This document shows positions 9,244 through 18,649 of a DNA stretch of 64,000 bases, piece by piece. Position numbers and translations under genes: made by a program. Position 1 is the first letter of the stretch. The number at the start of each line of letters is the position of its first letter. The stretch is taken from the NCBI RefSeq assembly GCF_029893635.1, contig NZ_JARXYR010000002.1, forward strand, positions 2,269,001-2,333,000, read 5' to 3'. The notes beneath the pieces were generated by a model. The model was given only the letters and a program-made list of their open reading frames with translations, did not search any database and was not told where the DNA came from. The DNA is from Variovorax sp. TBS-050B (lineage in GTDB: Bacteria > Pseudomonadota > Gammaproteobacteria > Burkholderiales > Burkholderiaceae_C).

Positions 9244-9952
9244 TGGTCGAGGCGCGGCTGCCGAGGTAGCCCGAGCCCGGGCGCTTCTCGAAGAACTTGG
9301 GGCTCGGCAGCATCACCGCGAGCCGCGCGGCCTCGGCGGCGCTCAGGCGCGACGCGGGCTTGCGGAAGTAGTACTGGGCCGCGGCCTCGGCACCGAACAC
9401 GCCTTCGCCCCATTCGACGTTGTTGAGGTAGATCTCGAGGATGCGCCGCTTGTCGAGCAGCAGCTCCAGCGTCATCGCGAGCACCAGCTCCTGGCCCTTG
9501 CGCAGCAGCGTGCGCTCGCCCGAGAGCAGCAGGTTCTTCGCGAGCTGCTGCGTGATGGTGGAGCCGCCGCGCAGCTGCACCGGCCTCACCGGCTTGCCCC
9601 GCGCGATGGCCCGCGCCGCGCGCTTGGCCGCGAGTTCCTCGGCCCTGGCATTGCGCTGGCGCGCGCGCTCGATGGCTTCCCATTCGACGCCGTTGTGGTC
9701 GACGAAGTCGGCATCCTCGCTCGCGATCACCGCGCGCTTGAGGTTGTCGCTGATCTGTGCATAGGGCACCCATTCCTGGCGCCACGCGCCCTTGCGGCCC
9801 TGCTGCAGCGCGATCTGCCAGGCTTCGGAGCGCTGGAAGGCGGTGCTCTGCGGATCGACCACCACCATGGCGGCGATGCGCGCGACGAAGAAGAGTTCGA
9901 GCGCCACGCCGGCGACGACGAGGCAGGCGATCAGTCGGAGCAGGGCCCTCAT
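9209..9952 (-). CDS. mtgA: Monofunctional biosynthetic peptidoglycan transglycosylase
   Basis: Family GT51 glycosyltransferase of 247 aa that polymerises lipid II glycans at the membrane. A single N-terminal membrane segment (about residues 8-30) is followed by the GT51 motifs: [14 protein letters not shown] containing the catalytic glutamate, [29 protein letters not shown], and the [19 protein letters not shown] block. There is no transpeptidase domain, which separates it from PBP1 proteins. It lies 19 bp downstream of aroE, a common arrangement in Burkholderiales. Confidence 0.96.
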   Translation of the reverse strand: MRALLRLIACLVVAGVALELFFVARIAAMVVVDPQSTAFQRSEAWQIALQQGRKGAWRQEWVPYAQISDNLKRAVIASEDADFVDHNGVEWEAIERARQRNARAEELAAKRAARAIARGKPVRPVQLRGGSTITQQLAKNLLLSGERTLLRKGQELVLAMTLELLLDKRRILEIYLNNVEWGEGVFGAEAAAQYYFRKPASRLSAAEAARLAVMLPSPKFFEKRPGSGYLGSRASTIMARMSAAELP

Positions 9953-9971
9953 GTCGGCAGCGGGGCGGCGC

Positions 9972-10820
9972 TCACGAAAGCGCGGCGCGCAGTTCGGCCA
10001 GCACCTCGGCGGCCGGCGGCCGCACGCCGCGCCACAGTTCGAAGGCCTCGGCCGCCTGCTCGACGAGCATGCCGAGGCCGTCGCGCGCGACGGCGCCGTG
10101 CGCCTCGGCCCAGGCCATGAAGCCCGCGGCGGCCGGTCCGTACATCAGGTCGACGGCCAGGGCGCCGGGGCGCAGCACCTCTGCGCGCACCGGTACCGCA
10201 TCGCCCGCGAGGCTCGAGGCGGTGGCGTTGACCACGACGTCGAAGTCGCCGGGCACTTCATCGAGCGCCCAGGCCTCGAGCGTGCAGCCGTGGCGCAGGG
10301 CGAGCGCCGCATGCCGCTGCACCAGCGCCATGGCCTTGCCGATCGTGCGGTTGGCCACCACGATCCGCGACGCGCCCGCATCGAGCAGCGGCCCGAGCAC
10401 GCCCGCGGCCGCGCCGCCCGCGCCGATCAGCAGCAGTTCGCGGCCCGCGAGCGGCACGCCCGCATTGCGCACGATGTCGTTGACGAGGCCGATGCCGTCG
10501 GTGTTGTCGGCATGGATGCGGCCGTCGGCCTCGAAGCGCAGCGTGTTCACCGCCTGCGCGAGCACCGCGCGTTCGCTCGTGCGGTCGGCGAGCGCGGCGG
10601 CGTCGAACTTGAAGGGCACGGTGACGTTGCAGCCGCGCGCCGTGTCGCCGCGCTCGGCGGCCTCGCGCCGGAAGGCCGCCACGCCTTCGGCGAAGGCGCC
10701 GACCGGCACGAGCCGGCGGCCGTAGTCCATCTGCTGGCCGCAGAGTTCGGCAAAACGGGCATGGATGCGCGGCGAGCGGCTGTGCTCGACGGGATTGCCC
10801 ATGACGCAGTACAGGTCCAT
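9972..10820 (-). CDS. aroE: Shikimate dehydrogenase (NADP+)
   Basis: Reduces 3-dehydroshikimate to shikimate in aromatic amino acid synthesis; 282 aa. The substrate motif [12 protein letters not shown] is at the N terminus, followed by [10 protein letters not shown], the nucleotide-binding loop [15 protein letters not shown], and DLMYGP near the C terminus. The ATG giving [14 protein letters not shown] is chosen by homology. It lies between the TonB-like gene (25 bp upstream) and mtgA (19 bp downstream), probably one operon. It is in the same pathway as aroG at 24 kb but not linked to it. Confidence 0.96.
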   Translation of the reverse strand: MDLYCVMGNPVEHSRSPRIHARFAELCGQQMDYGRRLVPVGAFAEGVAAFRREAAERGDTARGCNVTVPFKFDAAALADRTSERAVLAQAVNTLRFEADGRIHADNTDGIGLVNDIVRNAGVPLAGRELLLIGAGGAAAGVLGPLLDAGASRIVVANRTIGKAMALVQRHAALALRHGCTLEAWALDEVPGDFDVVVNATASSLAGDAVPVRAEVLRPGALAVDLMYGPAAAGFMAWAEAHGAVARDGLGMLVEQAAEAFELWRGVRPPAAEVLAELRAALS

Positions 10821-10845
10821 GGCGGTGTCGTGGCGCGTGCGGTGG

Positions 10846-11697
10846 CTATTGCGAAGAGAGCTCGATGGTCTCGTCGCGCGTGAACTTGAAGCGCGACTGC
10901 AGCACGATCTGGTCGGTCTGCTTGCGCATCGCATCGGTGAATTTGCCGAAGTTGCCGATGCTGTGCACGATGGCCTTGGCGCGGCGGTCGAGCGTGGTGT
11001 CGCCCGAGCTTTCGTCGACCACGGTGTCGAGCAGCTTGCCGTCGTGGTTGATCGTGATCGTCATCTTCAGCTCGCCGTAGAGCTTGCGGCCGGCGGCGGT
11101 GGGAAAGTTCTCGGTGCCGCGCACCTCGATGCGGCGGCGCAGGGTGTCGACGTAGATCGCATAGGCCGCCTCGCGCGTCGAGGGGCTCAGGTAGCGCTTC
11201 TTGGGGCGCGCGTTCTCCTCGTTCACGCGGCGTTCGATCTCGGCCAGCAGCGCCACGAGCTGGCGGCGCTTCTCCTCGCGGGCGACGGCGTCCTTCGGAT
11301 CGCCCGCGGCGCGCGGATCGGGGGCGGGCATGGCGGCCAGGTCGCGCTTGAGCTGCGCGATCAGCTGCATCTGCTGCGCCTGCATCGCATCCATCTGGCG
11401 GCGGGCCTCCTCCATGGAGTCGCCGACGGCCGTGAAGCTCGACGGCGGCAGCGGGCTGGTGGCGCGGCCGCGTTCGAGATCGCCGCCGCCCGCGAGCGAG
11501 GCCTGCGCCATCACGCGCGTGGCGGGGTCGGGCTTGTCGTTGGTCTTGCTGTTGACCAGGATCACTTCGAGCGGCGTTTCGGCGAACACCCGGTTGAACG
11601 ACTCGGGGTCCACGAAGCGCACGGCCAGCAGCGCGGCGTGCGCGATGACCGACACGCCGAGCGCGATCTGCAGCGTGCTCAGGTCCCTCAGATTCAT
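10846..11697 (-). CDS. TonB C-terminal domain protein (energy transducer-like)
   Basis: A 283-aa protein with one N-terminal membrane anchor (about residues 7-25, STLQIALGVSVIAHAALLAV). A periplasmic linker contains a charged, probably coiled-coil stretch (about residues 95-170, EEARRQMDAMQAQQMQL and on). The C terminus has a TonB-like fold (YAIYVDTLRRRIEVRG, then LYGELKMTITINHDGKLLDTVV). It may transduce energy to an outer-membrane transporter or act in a TolA-like role. No exbB, exbD or receptor is nearby. It begins 19 bp after the RNase gene and probably shares its transcript with aroE and mtgA. Confidence 0.8.
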   Translation of the reverse strand: MNLRDLSTLQIALGVSVIAHAALLAVRFVDPESFNRVFAETPLEVILVNSKTNDKPDPATRVMAQASLAGGGDLERGRATSPLPPSSFTAVGDSMEEARRQMDAMQAQQMQLIAQLKRDLAAMPAPDPRAAGDPKDAVAREEKRRQLVALLAEIERRVNEENARPKKRYLSPSTREAAYAIYVDTLRRRIEVRGTENFPTAAGRKLYGELKMTITINHDGKLLDTVVDESSGDTTLDRRAKAIVHSIGNFGKFTDAMRKQTDQIVLQSRFKFTRDETIELSSQ

Positions 11698-11716
11698 TGG
11701 CGCTGCTCCTCCAGGT

Positions 11717-13841
11717 TCATGCGGGCGCGTTTTCGGCGGCCGGCTCGCCGTCGCCAAGGTCGACCGCGATCGCGATCGGTCCCGCGACCTCTTCGGTTTC
11801 CTCGTCGCCTTCTTCGTCCGCGGCCGCGGCATCGGCTTCCGGCGCATCGAGGCGCTCGAGCACCGTGCCGTGCACGTCGAGCGCGATCTCGTCGATCTCG
11901 CCGAGCTTCACGCGCACGCGCGCGCCGCGCGCCTGCTGGCCCGCGACGGGAAACACCAGCGGCAGCGTGTCGGCGCGCACCAGCGCGCCGTTCGGAATGT
12001 CCTTGATGACCGTCGCCTCGAGTTCGGTGATGCCCTGCTGCTCCAGGTACTTGAGCGTCCAGAAGCGTTCCATGCCGCCCTGGTAGGCGTTGTAGGTCGC
12101 ATAGGCCGCATCGAAGCCCGAGAGGATCGAGAACAGGTCGGCATCCTTGGGCTTGAACGGCGCCGCGAGCGCGGCGGTCTTGCCGTGGCGCGCGGCCGCG
12201 ATGATCTGCCACTGGTTCACGAGGTCGGTGTAGCGGCGCAGCGGCGAGGTGCTCCAGGCATAGCTCTTCACGCCCAGGCCGGCGTGCGGCAGCGCGCGCG
12301 TGCCCATGCGCACCTTGATGCCGGGCGCCAGGCTGGCCTGGCTGCGGTAGAGGCCGGGCACGCCGAGTTCGCCGAGCCAGCCGCCCCAGCTGCTGTTCGC
12401 GAGGATCATCGCTTCCGACACGATCAGGTCGAGCGGCGCGCCGCGCTGGCGCGTGGTGATCTGCACCTGCTCGTTGCCCTCCGGTTCGCCGGTGTTGCCG
12501 ATCTTGTTGGGCCCCCATGCCCCCCGAGGGGGGATTCGCGCCTTGGGGCGGCCCGGCGGCGCGAATGAGCCGGAAGTTGTAGTCGGGCCGGTTGAAGCTC
12601 TCCGGCTTGCCGCGCGCCACCTCGCGCTCGGCCTTGAGCTGCTTCGAGAGACGGAACAGGAAGGACAGCGGCGCACGCAGCCTTTCGGCGGCCTCGGGCG
12701 CGCCGTTGCCGGCGGCGGCCGGATCTTCGAGCCAGGCCTGCGTGACCACGCCGTCGAGCTGGTCGTGCCGCAGGTTGGCGACGATCGGCACGCGTTCGAG
12801 CTTCGTTTCCGTCGACTGCAGCGCGAGCGTGGCTTCGTCGAAGCTCGCGTAGAGCGAGACGGCCGGCCGGTCGCCGCCTTCGAGCAGCGTGTAGGCGTTC
12901 ACCACCTCGTCGGGCAGCATGGTGATCTTGTGGCCCGGCATGTAGACGGTGGACATGCGCGCGCGCGCCACCTGGTCGATCGGGCTGCCCGGCGTGAGCG
13001 CGAGGCCCGGCGCGGCGATGTGGATGCCCACGGTGACGCGCCCGCTGCCCAGGCCCTGCACCGAGAGCGCATCGTCGATCTCGGTGGTCTGCGAGTCGTC
13101 GATCGAGAAGGCCTGCACGCCTTCGGCGAGCGGCAGTTCCTCGGCGATGGCGGGCGCGGCCAGCGGCGGGAATCCGGTGCCCTTGGGAAAGTTCTCGAAC
13201 AGGAAGCGCCGCCAGTGGAACTGGTAGGGCGAATCGATCGCGCCGGCGCGCTCCAGCAGTTCGAGCGGCGGGCGCTGCGTGGCGCGCGCGGCCTCGACCA
13301 CGGCCTTGTATTCGGGTGCGTTCTTGTCGGGCTTGAAGAGGATCTTGTAGAGCTGCTCGCGGATCGGAGGCGGGCAGCTGCCCTCGGCCAGCTGCCCGGC
13401 CCATTCGACGATCTGCGCCTGGACGACCTTCTTCTTCTCGATGGCGGCGAGCGCCTGCTGCACGATCTCGGCCGGCGCCTTCTTGAAGCGCCCCTTGCCG
13501 GCGCGGCGGAAGTAGTGCGGCGCCTCGAACAGCGCGAACAGCGCGGCGGCCTGCTGTGCGAGCGAGGGCTTGTCGCTGAAGTACTCGGCGGCGAGTTCCG
13601 CGAAGCCGAACTCGCCTTCGGGCGCGAATTCCCAGGCCAGGTCGAGGTCCATCGCGGCGGCGAGCGCACGCGCCTCGGCGATCAGCTCGGCCGGCGCCGG
13701 CTTCTCGAAGCGAAGCACGATGTTGGCGCCCTTGACCTTGACGCGCTTGCCGGTGTCGAGCTCGACCTGCGCCGACGCCTCGGCTTCCGACAGGACGCGG
13801 CCGCCCAGGTATTTGCCGGCTTCTTCAAACAATACGAACAT
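11717..13841 (-). pseudogene. RNase II/R-type exoribonuclease gene with a frame break
   Basis: An RNB-family 3'-5' exoribonuclease of about 700 codons. The first part (13841 down to about 12560) encodes an N terminus MFVLFEEAGKYLGGRVLSEA and the RNB entry DDSQTTEIDDALSVQGLG with its metal-binding aspartates. The rest (about 12508 down to 11717) is in another frame and carries STSPLRRYTDLVNQW and a C-terminal S1-like region. The frames meet at a GC-rich palindromic block, 12509-12560, that does not fit the family; removing its 52 bp restores one frame from LIR to NKIGNTGEPEGNEQ. The total, 2125 bp, is one base out of frame. If the sequence is right, the catalytic domain is truncated; an assembly error in the C/G runs is the alternative. 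Confidence 0.75.
12509..12560. repeat. GC-rich palindromic repeat inside the RNase gene
   Basis: A 52-bp block centred on CCCCCCGAGGGGGG, followed by a segment reading GCGCCTTGGGGCGGCCC on the plus strand. This C-run/G-run hairpin next to a CCTTGGGGCGG word is typical in style of dispersed intergenic repeats in Comamonadaceae genomes (general recollection, not a search). Here it lies within a coding region, its length is not a multiple of three, and the frame changes exactly at it. It therefore looks like a short repeat insertion, though only its shape and the frame change support that. Confidence 0.55.
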
Positions 13842-13899
13842 CCGGCGATTCTCCCACGCGGGCGGGCGCGTTCCGCCCGGCGACGGCCGGCGCGGGAGG

Positions 13900-14493
13900 C
13901 TAGATCGGGTTGATGAAGGCCATCACCTCGTCGAGGTGGTTCACGGCGAAATCGGACAGCGCGTGGTCGCCGCCCTCGATCAGCTTGATGTTGCTGTCGG
14001 GATAGCGCGCCGAGCTTTCGTGCCAGTCGAGCGCCTCGTCGCCCTTGGCGATGATGGCCAGCACGCGTTCGGGCCGCGTGAGCGCGCCCACCTCCATGGT
14101 GCGCAGCTCCTGGATGTACTCGGGCTTGAAGTAGAAGTGCTCGGCCGGGTCGTGCCACTGGGTCTGGTCGCCGATGTAGCGCTCGAGGTCGCGCGCCGGA
14201 TGCACCGCCGGGTTGAGCAGCACGGCGCGGCAGCGCGTCATGCCCGCGACGTAGGTGGCATAGAAGCCGCCGAGCGAGGAGCCGACCACTGCCATCGACT
14301 TGCGCGGCCAGTCCGCGATGCCCTTCATGACCATGTCGATCGCTTCGCGCGGCGAGGGCGGCAGCTGCGGGCACCACCATTGCAGTTCCGGATGATGCCG
14401 TGTCACGTGCTCGGCCATCAGCCGTGCCTTGGTGGAGCGCGGCGAGGAACGGAAGCCGTGCAGGTACAGCAGATGGGTGGTTTGTGGATCCAT
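13900..14493 (-). CDS. YqiA-type alpha/beta hydrolase esterase
   Basis: A 197-aa protein of the YqiA/YcfP esterase family. The N terminus LLYLHGFRSSPRSTKA is typical. The nucleophile elbow is GSSLGG (VVGSSLGGFYATYVAG), the acid is likely in IIAKGDEALDW, and the histidine in EGGDHALSDF. The ATG at 14493 gives MDPQTTHLLYLHGF, which fits the family N terminus; an upstream extension would be Pro/Arg-rich and unlike the family. It lies 58 bp upstream of the RNase gene on the same strand. The physiological substrate is unknown. Confidence 0.85.
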   Translation of the reverse strand: MDPQTTHLLYLHGFRSSPRSTKARLMAEHVTRHHPELQWWCPQLPPSPREAIDMVMKGIADWPRKSMAVVGSSLGGFYATYVAGMTRCRAVLLNPAVHPARDLERYIGDQTQWHDPAEHFYFKPEYIQELRTMEVGALTRPERVLAIIAKGDEALDWHESSARYPDSNIKLIEGGDHALSDFAVNHLDEVMAFINPI

Positions 14494-14841
14494 GCGAGGC
14501 GGAACGGAGGGAGGGGCGGTCGACACGGCTTCGTTGAAGGCTGGGGTTGATTTTGCATGAGGTCGGTCCGTCCGGACGGGCCGCGCGCTTCGCCGAGGCA
14601 CTCCAGCCGGGCTTTCTTGGCATGGACGGGGGTTGGCATCGGCTTGGCATGTACGCCGAAAACGCCGCGACGGATTCGGATGCGGCGCATTCGAGTTCGA
14701 AAGTACTCAATGCATCGGTGCGAGCGGCGCGAGCGAACGGGCCTTGCCTGCAAGGCCGCACCAGTGTCGAAGCTGTCTGCGCCTGCTCGCATCCCATGAA
14801 AACGGGAGGTTGGCGGCCCCTTTTGGGCTTCCGCGCGGCTT
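14494..14841. other. Intergenic region between divergent esterase and response-regulator genes
   Basis: A stretch of 348 bp separating the divergent genes. I see no convincing gene, tRNA or strong promoter. It contains a direct repeat TTGGCAT at 14633-14639 and 14644-14650 that superficially resembles a sigma-54 element (GG and GC ten bases apart) but lacks the TTGC half. Small open frames here have no recognisable features. Confidence 0.5.
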
Positions 14842-15579
14842 ATGCTCCAGCCCATGAACATCGGGGCCATGGATGCCGGAAATACGCATCGCTGGGGCGT
14901 GCTCGTGGTCGAGGACGACAGCCGGGCGCGCGCCTTCTTCGAGGCCAGCGTGCAGCGCAGCCCGAGCCTTTTCTGGCTCGGCAGCGCGGGCACGGTGCGC
15001 GAGGCCCTCGCGTGGCTCGCCGACACGGCCACCATCCCCGACGTGCTGCTGGTCGACCTGGGCATGCCCGACGGCAGCGGGCTCGACGTGATCCGTCATG
15101 CCGTCGCGCGCTTTCCCGGCTGCGAGCCGCTGGTGATCTCGGTCTTCGGCGACGAGGAGAACGTGCTCTCGAGCATCGAGGCCGGCGCGGTGGGCTACAT
15201 CCACAAGGACGCCGCGCCCGAAGACATCGCGCAGACCATCGTCGAGATGAAGGCCGGCGCGTCGCCGATCTCGCCGATGATCGCGCGCCGCGTGCTCGCC
15301 AAATACCGCAGCCTGCAGTCGGGCGCGGCGATGCCGGTGCTGGCGCCCGAGGCCGCGGCCGACAGCAGCGGGCCGGGCCTGCTCTCCGCGCGCGAGCACG
15401 AGGTGCTGACCCTGATATCGCGCGGGTTCTCCTATGCCGAGATCGCGCGCCTCAAGGGGCTGAGCGTGCACACGATCCAGACCCACATCAAGAACCTCTA
15501 CGGCAAGCTGGCCGTGCATTCCAAGAGCGAGGCCGTGTTCGAAGCCACCCGCCTCGGGCTGCTGTCCCACCCGGGGTGA
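14842..15579 (+). CDS. LuxR/FixJ-type response regulator
   Basis: Two-component regulator of up to 245 aa. The receiver domain starts WGVLVVEDDSRARAFF with the acidic pair, has the phosphoacceptor aspartate in VLLVDLGMPDGSGLD (D72 from this start) and the conserved lysine in GYIHKDAAPEDI. After an Ala-rich linker comes a LuxR helix-turn-helix (LSAREHEVLTLISRGFSYAEIARLKGLSVHTIQTHIKNLYGK region) near the C terminus. Possible starts are ATGs at 14842, 14854 and 14869; none has a good Shine-Dalgarno. The stop overlaps the GTG of the kinase gene, so the two are translationally coupled. Target genes are unknown. Confidence 0.9.
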   Translation: MLQPMNIGAMDAGNTHRWGVLVVEDDSRARAFFEASVQRSPSLFWLGSAGTVREALAWLADTATIPDVLLVDLGMPDGSGLDVIRHAVARFPGCEPLVISVFGDEENVLSSIEAGAVGYIHKDAAPEDIAQTIVEMKAGASPISPMIARRVLAKYRSLQSGAAMPVLAPEAAADSSGPGLLSAREHEVLTLISRGFSYAEIARLKGLSVHTIQTHIKNLYGKLAVHSKSEAVFEATRLGLLSHPG

Positions 15580-17459
15580 GGCACGTGATCCGGCGGATCT
15601 TCGGTCGGCCGGACGACGCGCTGCCGGCGCTGTGGCTGTGGTGTGCCGCGGCGCTGGCCGGGATGTGGGTGATGGCGAGCGGCGCCTTCGCCGCCACGGC
15701 AGAGGAGCGCCCCATCGAACTGCGCCAGGGCACCGTGACGACCACGGTCGACGGCCGCACCGCCACCGCGCCGCTCGTGCTGCCCTACCACTGGGACCGC
15801 CGGCATCCGGGGCGCCCGGGCCTGGCCATCTTCGACCTGCCGTTCGCGCTCGAGGCCGAGCCGCGCGCGCCATGGGGCATCTTCATTCCGCGCGCGGGCA
15901 ACGTGCTGGAGGTGTGGCTCAACGGCACGCTGCTGCAGGCGCACGGCGACCTCGCACGCGGCAACGGGCCGGACCATGCCAAGGCGCCGATCTACGTGCC
16001 GGTGCCCGGCGTTCTGCTGAGAGCCGGCGCCAACCGGCTGCAGATCCGCATCCGGGCCGACGGCGACCGCGGCGCGGGACTCTCCCGCCTGACCATCGGG
16101 CCGGCCGCCGTGGTGCGCGGCGAGCTGTACGAGCGCGCGCACGCCTGGCGCTTCGTCGGGTCGGTGCTCCTCGCGGCCTTCGGCCTGGTGGTCGGCGGGA
16201 TCTCGATGGCGCTGTGGTTCACGCAGGCCGAGATGGACGCGGCCGGCCAGCCGCGGCGCGACGGCGTGTACCTGTGGGCGGCGCTGGCCGAGTTCGCATG
16301 GGCGCTCCGCGTCGCGGACGGCGTGATCGCCGAACCGCCGCTGGCCTGGCCGCTCTGGGGCGTGCTGATGGCCGCCTGCACCGCCGTCTGGATCGCCTCC
16401 GCCATCATGTTCTGCCTGCACTTCGTGGGCTGGAATGCCGAGGCGCGCCTGCGCTGGCTGCGCTGGGTGGCGGCCGGCGTGGTCGCCGGCAGCATCGTCG
16501 CGAGCGCGCTGGCGTTCTACCGCGAGCAGCCCGCCTGGTTCACGGCCTGGCTGGCGCTGGAGATCGGCTGCGTCGCGCTGATGGTCTGCGCCTTCACCAT
16601 CGCGATGGTCCGGCGGCCGAGCGCCGAGCGGCTGCTGCTCGCGTTCGGGGCCTTGGCGACGGTGGGGCTGGGCCTGCGCGACTGGCAGGTGCTCCGCCTG
16701 GGCGAGAACTATGGCGAGACCGCCTGGGTGCGCTATTCGACGGTGTTCCTGGGGCTGGCGCTGCTGATGATCGTGCTGCGGCGCTTCCACGCCGCCAGCA
16801 CCGAGGCGCGCGGCTGGGTCGTCAGCCTCGCCGAGCGGGTGGCGCAGCGCGAGCGCGAGCTCGCCTCCACCTTCGCCGCGCTGGAGCAGGTGGCGCGGGA
16901 CCAGGCGCGCACGCAGGAGCGGGAGCGCATCCTGCGCGACATGCACGACAGCGTTGGCTCGCGCATCAGCTCGGCGATCCGGCAGCTCCAGTCGGAGCAG
17001 GCGAGCTCGGGCGAGCTGATGCGCACGCTGAGCGAGTCGCTCGACCAGCTCAAGCTCTCGATCGACTCCATCCACCTGCCGCCCGGCGACGTGGGTGCGC
17101 TACTGGCGGCGCTGCGCTACCGCATGGAGCCGCGCCTGGCCGCCGCCGGCATCGCCTTCGAATGGGCGGTGGACGAGCTGCCGATCCTGAAGTCGCTCGA
17201 CGTGCAGGCGATGCGGCAGTTGCAGTTCCTGCTGTTCGAGGCGATCTCCAACGTGATGCAGCATGCCCACGCGAAGACCTTGCGGATCGAGGCCCGGAAA
17301 GTGGCCGCCACGGTGCAGGTGCGCGTGATCGACGACGGCCGGGGCTTCGACGCCGAGACGGTGCCGCGGGCGCTGGCGCAGCGCTCGGCGGCCATCGGCG
17401 CCCGGCTGGGGGTCGAAAGCCGACCGGGGCGCACGGTCGTTCAGTTCGCGCTGGGCTGA
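15576..17459 (+). CDS. Membrane sensor histidine kinase (HisKA_3 type)
   Basis: A 627-aa kinase that should pair with the preceding regulator. An N-terminal hydrophobic segment (about residues 12-35) leads to an extracytoplasmic beta-rich domain (residues about 40-180) with similarity in style to 7TMR-DISM extracellular domains. About seven membrane helices (about 190-400) follow, then a short coiled coil and the DHp helix ERILRDMHDSVGSRISS with H457, and a HATPase domain (LFEAISNVMQHAHA as N box, DDGRGF as G1 box). The GTG at 15576 overlaps the regulator stop as GTGA; a second GTG at 15585 is possible. The signal is not identifiable from sequence. Confidence 0.87.
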   Translation: MRHVIRRIFGRPDDALPALWLWCAAALAGMWVMASGAFAATAEERPIELRQGTVTTTVDGRTATAPLVLPYHWDRRHPGRPGLAIFDLPFALEAEPRAPWGIFIPRAGNVLEVWLNGTLLQAHGDLARGNGPDHAKAPIYVPVPGVLLRAGANRLQIRIRADGDRGAGLSRLTIGPAAVVRGELYERAHAWRFVGSVLLAAFGLVVGGISMALWFTQAEMDAAGQPRRDGVYLWAALAEFAWALRVADGVIAEPPLAWPLWGVLMAACTAVWIASAIMFCLHFVGWNAEARLRWLRWVAAGVVAGSIVASALAFYREQPAWFTAWLALEIGCVALMVCAFTIAMVRRPSAERLLLAFGALATVGLGLRDWQVLRLGENYGETAWVRYSTVFLGLALLMIVLRRFHAASTEARGWVVSLAERVAQRERELASTFAALEQVARDQARTQERERILRDMHDSVGSRISSAIRQLQSEQASSGELMRTLSESLDQLKLSIDSIHLPPGDVGALLAALRYRMEPRLAAAGIAFEWAVDELPILKSLDVQAMRQLQFLLFEAISNVMQHAHAKTLRIEARKVAATVQVRVIDDGRGFDAETVPRALAQRSAAIGARLGVESRPGRTVVQFALG

Positions 17460-17494
17460 GATGCGGCGCCGGGCGCGGATAATCCGTGCCCATC

Positions 17495-18649
17495 ATGTCC
17501 GCCGTGTTCAACCAGCCCTCCCTGGCGCGTCGCATCGCGCCCATCTTCCAGGGCTTCGACGGCCTCCTGGCCTTCGCCGTGCTGCTGCTGGCCTTCGCCG
17601 GGCTGCTCACCATGTATTCGTCGGGCTTCGACCACGGCTCGCGCTTCGCCGACCATGGCCGCAACATGCTGCTGGCCGGCTTCATCATGTTCGTGGTGGC
17701 CCAGGTGCCGCCGCAGAAGCTCATGTGGGCGGCGGTGCCGCTCTATGCCGCGGGCGTGGCGCTGCTGATCGCCGTGGCGCTGTTCGGCATCACCAAGAAG
17801 GGCGCCACACGCTGGATCAACGTGGGGGTGGTGATCCAGCCCAGCGAGATCCTCAAGATCGCCATGCCGCTGATGCTGGCCTGGTGGTTCCAGCGCCGCG
17901 AAGGGCAGCTGCGGCCGCTCGACTTCGTGGTCGCGACGCTGCTGCTCGCGGTGCCGGTGGGCCTGATCATGAAGCAGCCCGACCTGGGCACCTCGCTGCT
18001 GGTGCTCGCGGCCGGCATGGCCGTGATCTTCTTCGCGGGCCTGCCGTGGAAGCTGATCGTGCCGCCGGTGGTGATCGGCGCGGTCGCCATCACGCTGCTC
18101 GTGGGCTTCGAGTCGCAGCTGTGCGTCGACGGCGTGGACTGGCGCGTGCTGCACGACTACCAGAAGCAGCGCGTCTGCACCCTGCTCGACCCGAGCAAGG
18201 ACCCGCTCGGCAAGGGCTTCCACATCATCCAGGGCATGATCGCGATCGGCTCGGGCGGCGTGGGCGGCAAGGGCTTCATGCAGGGCACCCAGACGCACCT
18301 GGAGTTCATTCCCGAGCGCACCACCGACTTCATCTTCGCCGCCTATTCCGAAGAATTCGGCCTCGTGGGCAACCTCGCGCTGATCGCGGCCTTCATCCTG
18401 CTGATCTTCCGGGGCCTCGCCATCGCGCTCAATGCCACCACGCTGTTCTCGCGGCTTCTGGCCGGCGCGGTGACGATGATCTTCTTCACCTACGCCTTCG
18501 TGAACATGGGGATGGTGAGCGGCATCCTGCCAGTCGTGGGCGTGCCGCTGCCCTTCATCAGCTACGGCGGAACGGCGATGGTGACGCTGGGCCTCGGGCT
18601 CGGCATCCTGATGTCGATCGCCCGGGCCCGGAAGCTGGCCCAGAACTAG
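17495..18649 (+). CDS. rodA: Peptidoglycan glycosyltransferase RodA
   Basis: SEDS-family lipid II polymerase of 384 aa for lateral wall growth, with about ten membrane helices. Family motifs are KKGATRWINVGVVIQPSEILKIAMPL, KQPDLGTSLL and the C-terminal GILPVVGVPLPFISYGGTAMV. Start ATG at 17495 is favoured; a GTG at 17486 would add three residues. It is a standalone gene here, not next to mreBCD or mrdA in this window. Its stop codon shares CTAG with the stop of the convergent amidohydrolase gene. FtsW is a paralogue, but the RodA N terminus and the absence of dcw context favour RodA. Confidence 0.92.
   Translation: MSAVFNQPSLARRIAPIFQGFDGLLAFAVLLLAFAGLLTMYSSGFDHGSRFADHGRNMLLAGFIMFVVAQVPPQKLMWAAVPLYAAGVALLIAVALFGITKKGATRWINVGVVIQPSEILKIAMPLMLAWWFQRREGQLRPLDFVVATLLLAVPVGLIMKQPDLGTSLLVLAAGMAVIFFAGLPWKLIVPPVVIGAVAITLLVGFESQLCVDGVDWRVLHDYQKQRVCTLLDPSKDPLGKGFHIIQGMIAIGSGGVGGKGFMQGTQTHLEFIPERTTDFIFAAYSEEFGLVGNLALIAAFILLIFRGLAIALNATTLFSRLLAGAVTMIFFTYAFVNMGMVSGILPVVGVPLPFISYGGTAMVTLGLGLGILMSIARARKLAQN

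Noticed and set aside
14633..14650. Possible sigma-54 promoter (TGGCAT repeat) upstream of the LuxR-type regulator
   Set aside because: The GG/GC spacing fits but the -12 half reads TTGGC rather than TTGC, and no activator site is nearby; a chance direct repeat is more likely.
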